Assembly (NCBI GenBank): GCA_031763025.1
Contig: JASSKH010000025.1
Span: 806,001 to 870,000 of the forward strand
Direction of reading: 5' to 3'
Length of the DNA stretch: 64,000 nt
Source of the DNA: Macrocystis pyrifera
Taxonomy: Eukaryota > Sar > Phaeophyceae > Laminariales > Laminariaceae
The position numbers and the translations under genes are program-made. The notes under the pieces are model-generated. The model had not been told where the DNA came from and made no database searches. It saw only the letters and a program-made list of their open reading frames with translations. Shown here one piece after another: positions 11,473 through 22,225 of the stretch (within the stretch, counting starts at the first letter, position 1; each line of letters begins with the position of its first letter).

Positions 11473-14400
11473 CTGATCATGACGGGATAGGACAGGACAG
11501 GGTAAGGACAAAGGTGCAGGTCAGACAACGGGAAGGCGGTGGTACATTGCGCGCGTTCTCTACCTCTGCATGCCTGTCCCGTCTTTGAGGTCATACGCCT
11601 CTCCAGCAGGTATACAAACACTACAAAAAAACTTGCATATTATAAAAGCAAAACAAATAACCCCCCGACAAACAAGGAGGTGGGGGGAGGTTGATATAAA
11701 TCGTACACTGGAGGCGTTTTTCACCTCTCCATGCCGGGCCCGCCGCTGGTGGTCACGTGCTTCTCCAGCAGGCTAATGTTGCGAGGGGTGTCCCCGAAGC
11801 CCATCTCGGCGAGCGAGCACAGCTCGCGGTGCCACTTCATCGTGCCCACCGCTGCCTCTCTGTCCACCTTCTCGCCCTCCTCCTCCGGACCGTCGCAAGA
11901 CTTGATCTCTTCCGAGCCCGCGTCAACAGGCGAAGGTTGAACAGAGGCAGCTTCGATGGCCGCGATGGCCTCGGCCAGGCCATCATCGTCTTCAGGAGCA
12001 GCCTCGGTGATGTCAGCAGGGGTGGCCGTAGCAGCCGAAGCCGACTCCGAGGTTTCGACAGGGGTTTCGATGGGAGTGTCAGGCGTGACGTCCGGGGGGT
12101 GGGGGTAGAGGCGGGGGTGGAGGCGGCAGCGACCGTGGCGGCATCGTCGGCGGCGTTCTGCTGGTCTTTGGCGGTATCTTCGACAGCCTTAGACAGCCGC
12201 TGCATGTTCACTAGGTCCCAGTCCCCGTCCTGCAATATCATCAGCATCAGCGACAGGGGAGGGAAAACTTCGTTACGCGTATGTGATATATGCATGATCG
12301 CAACCGAATCAACAAAAAAAAAAACGCGCTCAAGAGAGACGCACAACGGACTCGCTCAGGACACCAACTCCACCCAAATCTATGCTTCATTGTACAACAA
12401 AACCAGTCAGATTCCAAGCACTTTGTCCCACAAAAAATACGTACCGGTACAACGTTTCTGTCGAAACTAAAAACGCTGGGAACAACGAACAACTAAAACA
12501 CTCGTACTACTACTGTAGGTATTTTTTCGGAGGACACATATAGCCGAAGGGAAAAGGAACACCCAGCCATCAACCATCACCAAACAAACCAATAAATCGA
12601 TCAGCCAATCGCAACAGCAAAATACATGAGGTAATTGAGCTCACCATGCTGCCTTCGATGACGAGGTCCGCGGTACCGCCTGTGACGAGCACATCGGCCC
12701 AGATGCGGTGCCCGAAGTTCTGACCGTCGGCCGTGCGCAGGCGCCAGTACCCGATGTAACGCCCGCTCAGGGGAGGCGTAGTCAAGGTAACACTCACCTA
12801 CAGATATCAACAGGCAAAGTCCGAGGAGGAGGGAGTAGGATGGGTGGGTGGGGCAGGGGGAGGGACAGGGTCGGGAGTCAGATGGGAGCATGTCCGGTGA
12901 CGATACACGATGTACTCAGTGAGCACTTACGCCTCAAGACTTTTCAAGCGGCGGGTTTGAGTGGCAGGTTTGAACCACCACCCACCAACACACCCACTCA
13001 CATGGAATTCCTCTCCGGGGGCGCGCTGCTCGACCGCCACGCCATCCTCCGGCCCCGCCATGAGGTCACCGCTGACCGGCATAAGCCTGCAGCCCACGGG
13101 GAAAGTCACCGCCCCGTCGTTGCGCATGCACCAGGTCTTCACGAAGCGGGTGTTGGGCGGGAGCGGGCTTCCATCCGAGACTGACACATCCGTCACGAAA
13201 CGAGCCATGGGCTTAGCCTGAGGCTTTCCCCCATTACCCGCAGCGGTCACGCCTCCCTTACCCTTGCCGCCGTCCTGGGCCCCCGAGGAGGTCGGGAGAG
13301 ACGCCGTCATGGACGAAGCCAGAGAGCGCATCGACGCCGCCAGCATGTCTTGGTAGTCCGAGGTCTGTCCTTCCTCAGCATCCGACTCCAGCAGGGTCGC
13401 CTCCGTCGCAGTAGTAGCGACGGCAGGGTCAACCACCGGCGCTGTGTCTTCGGGGGCGGCGGCGCCCTCTCCCGCCGCGCCAACACCAGCACCATCGTGC
13501 TCGACCGGGCTCTCGGTGGCCGTAGCCGGGTCAGCAGCGGGAGCGGAACCTTCCTGGGTTCCTTCTGCGCTTCCGCTTGCGGCTTCCATCTTCTCGGCGG
13601 GGGCTGGCTTCGTCTCGGGGTCTTTCCCACTGCCAGCGGCGGCCCAGGAAAGGCCGGCCGCCGGGACATTGATATTACGGCGCTGCATGCGGGGGCCGCG
13701 CCAGACCGCTCCCCCCATGCCGTTGCGAACAACCTCCACGCCGGTCGGGAAGCAGCCGATCCCAGACGAAGGAGCGCCGCCGATCTGCTGTTGGTGGTGC
13801 TGGTGGCGGGCCACATCCCGCATCCAGCGAGCGGTGTTGCGCCGCCCCTCTCCCCACCCTCCGTGTTGCGGGTCCCTCCGCGCGCGCCAAGCCTGGCCGG
13901 CGGCGTAAGACTTACCCGCGGGCCCTCCAGGACCGGCGGCTCCGGCACCGTCCCCGCGGGCTCCTTTTTTCTTCACCTGCTGCGCGTTGGCCTCTTTAAT
14001 GTTGCGGGGCTGGTCAGGCTTCAGGAGACACACGATAGCCGCCGGGGCTTGCGCGGGTGTCCTGATCTTGAGGTACGGGAAGGGAGACGCCGATCCGGCG
14101 GTGCGCTCGCAGCCTTCGCAGAGGTCGAAGTCGCTCCGAACCGCGCACTTGTACCGCGTGCCCATGATGGGGCTCATGTCGCAGACGTCGCACACCACGC
14201 CCACGTGCACTGCGATCGGCGCATCTGATTCTGCTGTCGTGGCTACGCTCGCCCTCTCCTCGCGGCGGTCACCAACCGTGGTCCTAGCACTCACAGGAGA
14301 CGGGAACGCGGCCACCTCTGCCGCTCTTGCAGCCGCAGCCTTCGTGGCGGCAGCCGTAGCAGCGGCTCCAGCAGCAGCGGCGGCGGCATCAGTAGCAGCC

Positions 14401-16592
14401 TTCGTAGCAGCAGCACCAGCAGCGGTAGCAGCCTCCGAAGCAGCGGTGGCAGCGGCAGCAGCAGCCGAAACAGTAGCAGCGGCAGCCGGGTCGCTAACGG
14501 GGGAAGCACCTTGGGCTTGACCCTGCGAAGTTCCTTGCGCCTGGCCCCGCGAGGCTCCAAGAGCTTGAGCTTGGGTAGGTGCCGGCGTGGGCATCATCTC
14601 CGGCACCCACTGGGCGGCGTAGATGGAGCGGGCGAGGACGTCCGCAAGGCCGGGGAGCACCTGGGTTAGGAACGCCTTTGCCGGGGTTGCGGCATCGGGA
14701 CCGGGACCGGAACCGGTATCGTTTACGCCCGCCGGCGCGGCCGAGGGGTTACCCTCAGCGCCCGAAGCGGAGTTGGCGGTAGACGCAGAAGGTCCAGTCG
14801 GCGAAGCCGCCGCCGCCGTCGAACCTTCAGTCCCGCACACAGAAGGAGGAGCAGAAGAGCCCTCGCGGTTAGTCGCTACCGCAGCAGCCGCCTCAGCAGC
14901 AGCAGCAGCTTCAGCAACCGCAGCAGCAGACAGCGGAGAGGAGGAGGACAAGCCGGACCCCGACAAGGCAGACGACGACATGTTGCTCACGAAGGAGATC
15001 GTACTTCCGCTCTCGGACGGGGCGGGCTCGCCGCGACCCGCGCCTCCGCCGCCAACGAAAGACGCGGTGCTCACTGCCGGCAGCACTCCAATTGATCCCA
15101 GCGCGGTAGTGATAGTGGCGGCAGACGGGGAGGCCGGGTCGTCGATAGGGGTCGGGGTCGGGGTAGAGGTGGTTGTGGGGTTCCTGGGCGACGGGGCGAC
15201 CACGGGCTTGACGACGGTCGCTTCAACACGGAGGCAAGTCTTCCACGATTCGTAGTCGGGCAGCGCTGCCACGAACTCTTCCTCCGACTCGAAGCGCACC
15301 ATGTCACCGTCCTAAAATAAGGGGGGCGGGGTCGCAAGGGGTGTCGAGGGAGGGGGGGGCGGGGTCGTAAGTGTATATAGAGGGTACGGGGGCGAGTTGG
15401 AAGGAGGCATGAAGGGTTAGGGGTGGGGCGGCAAACGCGTGGTACCTGTGCGGGGCTACATACAACGAAACACCTGGTTTTTATCTGGAAGGGTTTTATT
15501 TATCACTACGTAACAACCTGAACGTAGCTACGAGTAGCGTCCGAACTACATCAGCAATACAGCAATTGGGCTTAACGGTGAGCGAGGCACATCATGAAAA
15601 TACGGCTAGTGTTGCCGCACTCTTAAGTCTTGGAACTTACGAGTCGCAAGATTTTTCAGCACGAGTACGACACGATAAAATATTCTTTCACGCCTCTGAC
15701 GGCTCGTCGATTCCCTCTTTCGATCATGCACCGCAACACAACGACACATATTTCAGGGCAGATGACAGCTGACCAGATGATGCTGTATTACAGCAGTAAC
15801 CATTAATATTAATAGCTCATATTGCCAGGTGGAGACCGTGTAATCTGCACGGTCCAGGATATATCTCCTGAGTTGCATCTGTAGTATGCAGCGCGTTCAC
15901 AATCTCTTACAGCAGCAGCAGCAGCTGAGGACGTACCAGTACACTTTTGATTCATATTACGGGGGAAGGAACTGGAGTGTTTGCGATTTTTTTTTTTTTT
16001 TACTTTTACTTCTCTAAAAATTCTCCCGAGGTAAATTTTTGAGGTAAATTTCTGAAAAAAAAACGGCCGGAAAAGACTTCAGCGAAGTAAGGATTTCAGC
16101 GAAAGTTACGGTAACTTTTGGCTCTCTGTTTCATTGGCCTACACGCACCGAGCATTATCCCGACGCAGAACGCAACTCAAATCTCGAAGGATCAAAACAC
16201 CGAGCATCTTCCATGCCACCATGCTGCTACCCGTACACATCACGACAACCGCTGGGAGCACAGAGGCTCGAGAGGTGTAGCTTGAGTATAGCGCGCACGA
16301 GCGGCGTTGGATCGTGCCAGCGGGTCGCCGCCGCTGCTACGGTACACGCCTTCGCCCGCTTGGTGACGACGTGGAGGATGCGTCGTCCCAAAAAAGGACT
16401 CGTACTGTATTCACACTCGTACTCGTACTCGTGCTCGTAGAGAGCGCGACAGCATGACAGCTCGTGTATCATTTCGATTTCACCATACTACGGCTGCAGC
16501 AGCAGCAGCAGCAGCAGCAGCAGCGGCAGCGGCGGCGGCGACGGCGGCGGCGGAGCGGAGCGCGCCGGCGCTGTGGCGTGCGTAGGCCGAGC

Positions 16593-16626
<34 letters not shown>

Positions 16627-19600
16627 CAATCCAAAAATGGAAGCTGGTTGGTGCTGGTGCTTGCTGGTGCTGGTGCTGACACTGTTTGTTTTTGTTGCTC
16701 GCGCTGCCCCTAGCTGCGTCTAGCGCCAGCTAGCTGCTATTGCTGCTTGTAGTCGTGGGTTGGCTGTGGTGGCTTCGCGGTCAACTGTGCCGCCGAAACG
16801 TTGCTGGGCTGCCGTTGCTACTCGCACGCTGTTTTTTTGTTCACAGCGTTCGTTCTTTTTTTTGTTTGCCGCGTTGCCTCACCTCCCCACTTCCCTTCTT
16901 ATTTTCGGAGGCGTCGCCTGCAGGATTTGATTTACCTCACTCGCAAACACACCGAAATCAGGAAGGGAAGGAAATTCACTTTTTTTAGCGGAAGTGAAGT
17001 TTTTTTTTTTTTTTACCTCTATCGCAAACACTCTACTTAGTAAATAGGACCTACGTTGGATACAAAAGCCTAAATATTTACCTATTTTTACGAACAATAG
17101 TTGGTCCTATTTACTATGGACCCCCGTAATAGTAGCTCATCTCCTCGTATATACTGTAGATCACGACCTGTCGCCATCCCACCCGTGAACGAACTCTCAA
17201 TACCAGCGCCAAAATGACCTCACACTAATTCCAAGTGCTTTCATCTCCAAAAACGTTGGTGCACTTCTGAAGAACTCTTGCATCAAAAAATGTATCCCAC
17301 CCAACGTCTAAGATAGTTTTCCATAAAAAAAGTGGGTGCACGGAATCCCTTACTTCCCCCTTGACAATGTGGTGACTTCCAAATCGGTTATTTATATAAT
17401 ATAACCCCTTCAGCAAAAAAACATTTCAAGGAAAAATAGTACCAGGTGCCTGGTAATATTTTCGTTCCTGTTTCTGTACTTGGAAGAGTGGTAGCATTGT
17501 AGAAGGGTGAAGGAGGCAGTCGTGCGTGAACAGCTAAAAAACTGCTGTCGAACCACTGGCGGCCCACGGTCCATTTCCAGTTTCTTACCTCATCCTTGAC
17601 GGAAAAGACGACAAGCTCCGAAAACTGCGCGACCGGTAGGTCGGGATAGAGGTCGTGGAGCGAGCGGAGCAGGAACTTGCAGAGGGCCAGGTGGTAGCCT
17701 TCCGCTTGGACCTGGCCGCCGAAACGACCCCTGGCCACCATGCTGTTGTCGAAGCTGAACCCGAGGCGCCTCAGCTCTGCAAGGGGAGGGGAGGGGGGGG
17801 GGCAGCGGTACAAGGTACCACGCAAGGCAGTCACCGGTCGGCGAAATGCTATTGATAACACACATAACTGCCGGCGTCCCCGGCGGCTTGGTAGGTGGTC
17901 CGCGCGCCTATCAAGATCAATTTCGTGGGTTCAAGTCTCACCGAGTGCATGCTCGTAGGGACTTTTTCTTGCATAAAAATTGATTAGCGGAAAGCGCGAG
18001 AGCGTGAGTTAGCTACATTCGATGAAAATCGACGAGCAGTGGGAATGCTGAACCCTATGCGCGACAAAAAATAAAGGCACGTACCGGGGGGTAGAAGGGA
18101 CGACACCTGTGACCACGGCTTGTCCAGAAGATCGCTGAGGGTAAAACCTCCTACGAGTTATGCTGGAAAGTAAAAGTGATTAAAGAAAAATAATTAAAAA
18201 ATAACGCAAAGTACCATGCGCGCAAGGCAGAGTCACTGGTCGGCGAAAGGCTTTCACACAAAATGCACTGTATGTTTTTTTTTGGGAGTCAATCTCCATG
18301 ACCCCTTCCCACCTTGTTTCAGACGTAAACAAAAGAACTCACTATTAATACAAGCAGTACTGCTGTAGGATCGGTGTTTGGGTGCAGAATGACTATTGTA
18401 TTGTTTGAGTCTACTGTAATGCAGACTAATACCTGGTACCTGGGCAAACTTAAACAAACCATACGAACTTGTTACGACTTGAAGACTACGAGTATTCGAT
18501 CACGAGTAAAAAATAAGAGCGGAAAAGCGCCGAAACACGAAAAAGAAAAGCCCAAAACATCGGCGATTTCGATTTCGAGAGTGCCGTACCCAATGCGCAA
18601 CGAAAAACACCCGCAACATGGGAACAGCCGGGATAAAAAATACTAGGTACAGTACAAGGTACGATACAACGGGACAAAGGGTAGCGCTCTATGCGCGCAT
18701 GTTGAAGGATGATATATAGCATTAGTATATACCTGGTACAGCAGTAGTAGTGGTCCCTCTTAAGTGCTCAAGTGCCGGTATGTATGCGCCAGCCAACGAC
18801 ATCGGCACAAAACGCAGGGGCAATCGCTACTACAGCACTACTCCGTACACGACCACACCTGGTAAAAATCGATGTTGTCCAAGGCGCTATTAATACCACA
18901 GGCTTTTGCGGACAGCCGGCAATACTCGACCGGCACTACTTTCTGTGAGCAGTACTGCTGTACGCTGCGGTGAACGAGGATGGATGGATGCGACCGTACA
19001 GATTCTGCCTCGACTGGCCGCCCCCCACGCTACAAGAAGCATCCTATCGTATCATGGTCGAAAGAGACGCCTCGACGTTTTCCACTGAAAGCATAGCTTC
19101 CTATGAATGTACGAGAAGGGGAGGGGGGGTAGCGTAGGCGGGAGAGGATAACTGCTCTTCGTCTTGTTTGTTCGTGGGCTGTTGTCTTCATTATCGTCCA
19201 CGATCAAGCCAGATGCATGAAAGTCCACCACGAATGGTACGTATTAATACTCGTAGATCGATTCGAAGAAAACATCGACGGCAACAGCAGCAGCAGTTTA
19301 GCGGGAGCGCTGATCACCACGCGAGACGAAACCGAGATAAGGCACCGGGGCAGGACCTGGACTTCCTGGCTGAGATCATGCCGCCAGATGTGAGGTTGTA
19401 GTGGTAACACTGCTGTACTGCTAATGTACTCCTACAGGAGCATCTGAACTCTGCGTGTGATGTTTTTCGGCTAATAGTTGTCTATCCGCAGTGTGACGTC
19501 GTCTCTGGTACTTCCCGTGTTTGCCGAGGATGCTTTTACGATGTGTCAGGTATACCAGGGGTACTTACTCTGTGTACTGTAGGTACAGGAAAGATTGACA

Positions 19601-20255
19601 AAGAGGTATTCGTATTATTTGGTGTCTGCTCAGGGCTCTTCGAGTCAGCTTCCTACGCCTACAGCAGTCGCAGCAGTAGAGGTGTTTCATGTGTCGCGTG
19701 TATACCAGGTGCCTGGGACGATCTTCGAACGTCGACATGTGAGTTTTGGCACTGCTGCTGCTGCTGCTGCTGTGGCTGTCTGTTGGTACAAGCAGCCTAG
19801 CGAATCGTCGAAATCGTCTGTAGGGCACTCGAAGGATCATACCGAAACAACATTACAAAATAACCAAGCACCACGGATGTCCGAGTACCCAAGTCTAGGT
19901 GGGACCACATCAGCAGCATCATCAGCAGCAGCAGCAGCATCACCAGCAGCAGCAGCCGTACCAGCAGCAGCAGCACCAGCAGGAGGAAGGACCCACTCCT
20001 GCTTTCTCTCCGCACGCAGGAGAAAGTCAACTAAAAAGCAAGTAATAAATTCGAACGTGCGTCGAGTAGATTAGATTGAAGTGAACTGCTGTATACCTTC
20101 AGTTTAGCCGCGACACAAGCACGCCCGAAAATAACCAGCATGACAGTACGGCATCGGGGCCGACGGGTACATCGCCAGGGCCTCCCTACTCGCTCACCAG
20201 ACGCTCCATCCTCGCGGGTGATCTTGACCTTCAGGGGTGCCGTAGTGAGAGACAT
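11427..20255 (-). CDS. NBR1: NBR1-type selective autophagy receptor (six-exon gene)
   Basis: Proteins of this family capture ubiquitinated cargo and tether it to Atg8 on the growing autophagosome. Six exons join with consistent phases: 20255-20198, 17776-17589, 15311-13002, 12797-12645, 12229-11725 and 11472-11427. All introns are GT-AG, and the start is the ATG at 20255. The predicted protein has about 1,086 residues. PB1 is at about 8-105; its acidic KDE/DGDMV motif is split by an intron exactly between E and D. A long Ala/Ser/Pro-rich linker follows. The ZZ zinc finger is at about 451-488, the NBR1 (FW) domain at about 782-891, an Atg8-binding motif (GDWDLV, Trp 907) follows it, and UBA is at about 1036-1080. 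Domain order matches plant and other non-metazoan NBR1. One apparent frameshift lies in a G6 run at 12094-12099. The identity is strong; exact exon edges are inferred by eye. Confidence 0.88.
11563..11620 (-). other. Duplicated fragment of NBR1 exon 5 in the last intron
   Basis: This stretch resembles the last ~50 bases of exon 5 and its donor (about 11722-11776). It is preceded by its own T-rich acceptor (TTTTTTTGTAG) and followed by GTAGAG. Between those sites lie 57 bases, a multiple of three, which stay open in the reading phase of the gene. It may be a decaying copy or a cassette exon. Confidence 0.45.
11725..12229 (-). CDS. NBR1: NBR1 exon 5 (Atg8-binding motif and most of UBA), with frameshift
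   Basis: It opens with DGDWDLVNM, an acidic-Trp-x-x-Val Atg8-interacting motif, in the position expected between the FW and UBA domains. An acidic Thr/Ala/Glu-rich linker and the UBA (ELCSLAEMGFGDTPRNISLL) follow. The two halves are in different frames. The switch falls at a six-G run (12094-12099), where one extra base restores a single frame. The donor is AG|GTGAAA. Confidence 0.8.
12645..12797 (-). CDS. NBR1: NBR1 exon 4 (rest of FW domain)
   Basis: 51 codons after the acceptor ATCTGTAG, ending ATG|GTGAGC. It contains GRYIGYWRLRTADGQNFGHR and IWADVLV, the conserved C-terminal half of the NBR1 domain. It connects in phase 0 on both sides. Confidence 0.88.
13002..15311 (-). CDS. NBR1: NBR1 exon 3 (PB1 end, linker, ZZ, start of FW domain)
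   Basis: 770 codons. The acceptor TTATTTTAG precedes GAC-GGT-GAC-ATG, which completes the PB1 acidic motif. The ZZ finger lies at about 14,096-14,207 (CDVCDMSPIMGTRYKC, then DFDLCEGC); one position that is Cys in many ZZ fingers is Arg, as in several plant-type NBR1 proteins. Very Ala-rich and Ser-rich segments lie on either side. The FW/NBR1 domain begins near 13,214 (FVTDVSVSDG, TWCMRNDG) and runs to the donor CAT|GTGAGT. The longest same-strand open frame reads past this donor to 12927, but that extension is intronic. Confidence 0.88.
16491..16628. repeat. Paired CAG/CGG trinucleotide tracts
   Basis: A CAG tract grading into CGG/CGA repeats (about 16,491-16,556) and a second CAG tract (about 16,592-16,628). 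Both lie inside NBR1 intron 2. Confidence 0.85.
17038..17131. mobile_element. Truncated MITE related to the element at 43.7 kb
   Basis: The right end, GGTCCTATTTACTATGGACC then CCCGTAA-TA, matches the right terminus of the 43,692-43,796 element. The left side keeps only the inner part of the inverted repeat (TAGTAAATAGGACC); the outer GGGGGTCC end is missing. It sits in NBR1 intron 2. Confidence 0.6.
17589..17776 (-). CDS. NBR1: NBR1 exon 2 (PB1 core)
   Basis: 188 bases between a strong pyrimidine-rich acceptor (CCTTGCAG) and the donor GAG|GTAAGA. It encodes the second PB1 strand (ELRRLGFSF), a helix, and FSELVVFSVKDE, the start of the OPCA acidic motif. The exon ends in phase 0. The PB1 loop between strand 2 and the helix is longer than usual. 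Confidence 0.8.
17777..20197 (-). other. NBR1 intron 1
   Basis: A 2.4-kb intron. It includes a tRNA-like stretch (about 17,880-17,955, plus) and GCA/CAG tracts (about 19,905-19,985). It also holds several acceptor/donor-like sites on both strands, none of which gives a phase-consistent exon. Confidence 0.6.
19905..19985. repeat. GCA/CAG/CAC triplet tract
   Basis: Imperfect CAG/CAT/CAC triplets that would read as Gln/His-rich or poly-Ala on plus. It lies inside NBR1 intron 1. A plus-strand Gln/His-rich reading ends in TAA near 20,044 but has no convincing upstream exon. Confidence 0.7.
20198..20255 (-). CDS. NBR1: NBR1 exon 1 (start of PB1)
   Basis: The ATG at 20255 opens 19 codons plus one base, including LKVKITRED, a typical first PB1 strand. 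The donor reads G|GTGAGC. The last base G joins AG of the next exon to make Glu, giving ...GAS-ELRRLGFSF, the expected beta-hairpin of PB1. The next exon is about 2.4 kb away. Confidence 0.75.
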
Positions 20256-21799
20256 CTCGATTCCTCTAGGTAGTACGAGTTGAAGTGAAAAACGCTTGAA
20301 AGTTGATGTACGTAAGTCAACAGCAGTGTTACACTAGTGTGGTCACCAGGACGTCGCACAACAGCAGCAGTAGCAGCAGACTCGGGGCACTCGACTGCCG
20401 GAGAGGTGCGTTTCTGTGAATTTTGTGCGGTGGCCCTCCTTTACAAGCACCCTCGACGGTGTTGAAAAGGGGAAGATGTGATTGAAGCTGCCTCGAGCGA
20501 GGGCATGAGGGGAAAAGTTTTGGAAACCCTTGAAGGCCCTGTTTTGAAGGGGATATTTTTCGAATTCTTCAGACTGAAAAACCGACAAAATTCCACTCGA
20601 ACGTTCTGTGGAACGGAGGACACCTGCCCTCGGCGGCAGACCACGGGCCCAACGGGATACCCTTTATCTTTCTAGAGTTTTGAGTAACTTACCTGTTGTA
20701 TTAGTATAAAGGCGACAACTCCGCAATACATGCGCGAACAACTGTTGCTTGAACACAGCCCCCCAGCTTTGCAAGCCCCCCAGCTTTGCAAGCTGGGCGA
20801 TAACAACAAAGATGGAGCAGTCCAATATTAAAATAGTACAAAAATACTGGTATCCGTATATTGTTCGTATACTACCAGCTACAACATACAATACATCACG
20901 CTCCATATCAGTGCCCAGAATGATTATTTAAAATTGTCCTGTTGACCCGGGCAGCATCCAGGGAAGCCGCTGGCCTATATCTTTGACAAGGAATCACAAT
21001 ACGCGCGTTCGGTTTATCACAATACTTGTAAAATTCGGTAAAAATGGAATATATAAGAGGCGTAGTGCGCAGCTTGCAAAGTTGAGGGCGTGTCTTATAA
21101 CCCCCCCCAGGGAGCATGGGAACGAGCGGAACGGAACGTGGCTGTTCGTGGTCATTCGTTCCGTGCCTGTGTAAAAAAAACGTGTTTGGGTCCATGCAGA
21201 ATCCTGGGCCTCGCCAGCCGAATCAGTACGAACGGTATCTTTTGAACATATGCCAGAGCACATTGGTGTCCACATCCATCCTCGGAGGTGTCCATCTACA
21301 GTATAGTATACTAGAGGTCGGTATCACATCACAAAATGTGATATATTATACGATATGTGATACCTGGTATGATATAAGCGTATCAATATCACAAAAACCC
21401 CCCCCGTGATATGACATATATATATCATATATATATCGTATCATATGATATGATATGTGATATACGAGCTGGGCCAGCTATTAAACGGATTTTTTGTTGT
21501 GAGGTCGTATCTTGTGAACCACTGCGAATTAGACTGAACAAAAGACACCGCTGTAATCGGCATATCATCGTGAATATGCAGCTCCACGTGGCCAGGTGAT
21601 TGGAGGTGACTGGGCGCCATTTATCCAAATGATCAGTTCGTACGAAAACATACTTGTATTTACTGTGTATTAAATTGGCTTTTGAAACCGTTTTTTTTGC
21701 GGCGGAATAGCTCGTACGCACAAGATTCAAAAAAAAAAAAAATGTGAGCTGTGCGCGCGCTGCAGCACACTGCTGCTGTTGCACACCTCGCGCTGAGAC
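20256..21799. other. Upstream region of NBR1 and AT-rich palindromic stretch
   Basis: No CDS. It contains a short direct plus inverted duplication near 20,755-20,800 (CCCCAGCTTTGCAAG) and, at about 21,300-21,470, many GATAT/ATATC palindromes. The NBR1 promoter should lie just right of 20,255, but no TATA box is obvious. Confidence 0.4.
21300..21470. repeat. GATAT/ATATC palindromic AT-rich cluster
   Basis: Repeated short self-complementary blocks (GATATGTGATAT, CATATATATATCATAT) around an interior C-run. It could form hairpins. There is no gene. Confidence 0.6.
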
Positions 21800-22225
21800 A
21801 TGGCGTCGAGCTCGTCTGGCGCTAACCAGTGGAAGAAGACCTCTGAACCCAAGGTCGAGTTTGATCGTACCAAGGGGAAATGGAGGCTGAGGATGAAGTA
21901 CACAGCGAGTTCGAAGAAGCGGACCGAGATTGTCAGATCGGTGTATTTTAGCACAAGAGAGGAGGTGGAAGCAACGATACCATGGTGGCGGCTGGGTTGG
22001 GAGCAGGGGCACAGAGGCAAGAAGGTGGACCCGTCCACACCTCCGGGCCAAGAGCGAAGCTCAGGCCCCGCGCCTGCATCAAGTTCGGTGGCTGCCGCTC
22101 TCCCGCCAGGCGAGTTGTGGGTGTGTTGGTTCGCACGAAAAATTGTACAATTTTCCGGACTGTTTTTTTGCTGTGCGACGTCATCCGTTCTGTCTTGCTG
22201 TTCTATACTAAATCGTATATGTTAA
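21800..22225 (+). CDS. Possible first exon, unidentified basic protein
   Basis: The ATG at 21,800 sits in a good context (GAGACATGG). The frame encodes a charged, non-repetitive N-terminus (EPKVEFDRTKGKWRLRMKYT, then a VRSVYFSTREEVEATIPWW segment) before running into the minisatellite that starts near 22,126. The last ~35 codons are therefore probably intron or chance. I do not recognise the family. The KWRLRMKY and YFSTREE pattern only faintly resembles a small beta-sheet DNA-binding fold. The gene may continue at 23,112. Confidence 0.3.
   Translation: MASSSSGANQWKKTSEPKVEFDRTKGKWRLRMKYTASSKKRTEIVRSVYFSTREEVEATIPWWRLGWEQGHRGKKVDPSTPPGQERSSGPAPASSSVAAALPPGELWVCWFARKIVQFSGLFFCCATSSVLSCCSILNRIC

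Larger units (their letters stand above)
15312..17588 (-). other. NBR1 intron 2 (long, repeat-bearing)
   Basis: A 2.28-kb intron between the two halves of the PB1 acidic motif. It carries two CAG/CGG tracts (about 16,491-16,628), T-runs and a truncated MITE (17,038-17,131). No coding exon was identified inside it. Confidence 0.65.

Noticed and set aside
13350..15255. Long plus-strand open frames opposite NBR1 exon 3
   Set aside because: They are shadows of a GC-rich, Ala-rich exon; the minus strand carries the recognisable domains.
18085..18134. A 50-base segment on minus with good acceptor and donor that reads in frame into NBR1 exon 2
   Set aside because: Its 5' phase does not fit exon 1. 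Exon 1 joins exon 2 directly in phase and gives a better PB1 (GAS-ELRRLGFSF).
19200..20050. Plus-strand exon-like pieces, including a Gln/His-rich frame ending near 20,044
   Set aside because: They lie in NBR1 intron 1, rest on triplet repeats, and could not be joined with consistent phases.
21425..22051. 208-codon minus ORF
   Set aside because: Overlaps the more plausible plus frame and the palindromic AT stretch; no motif.
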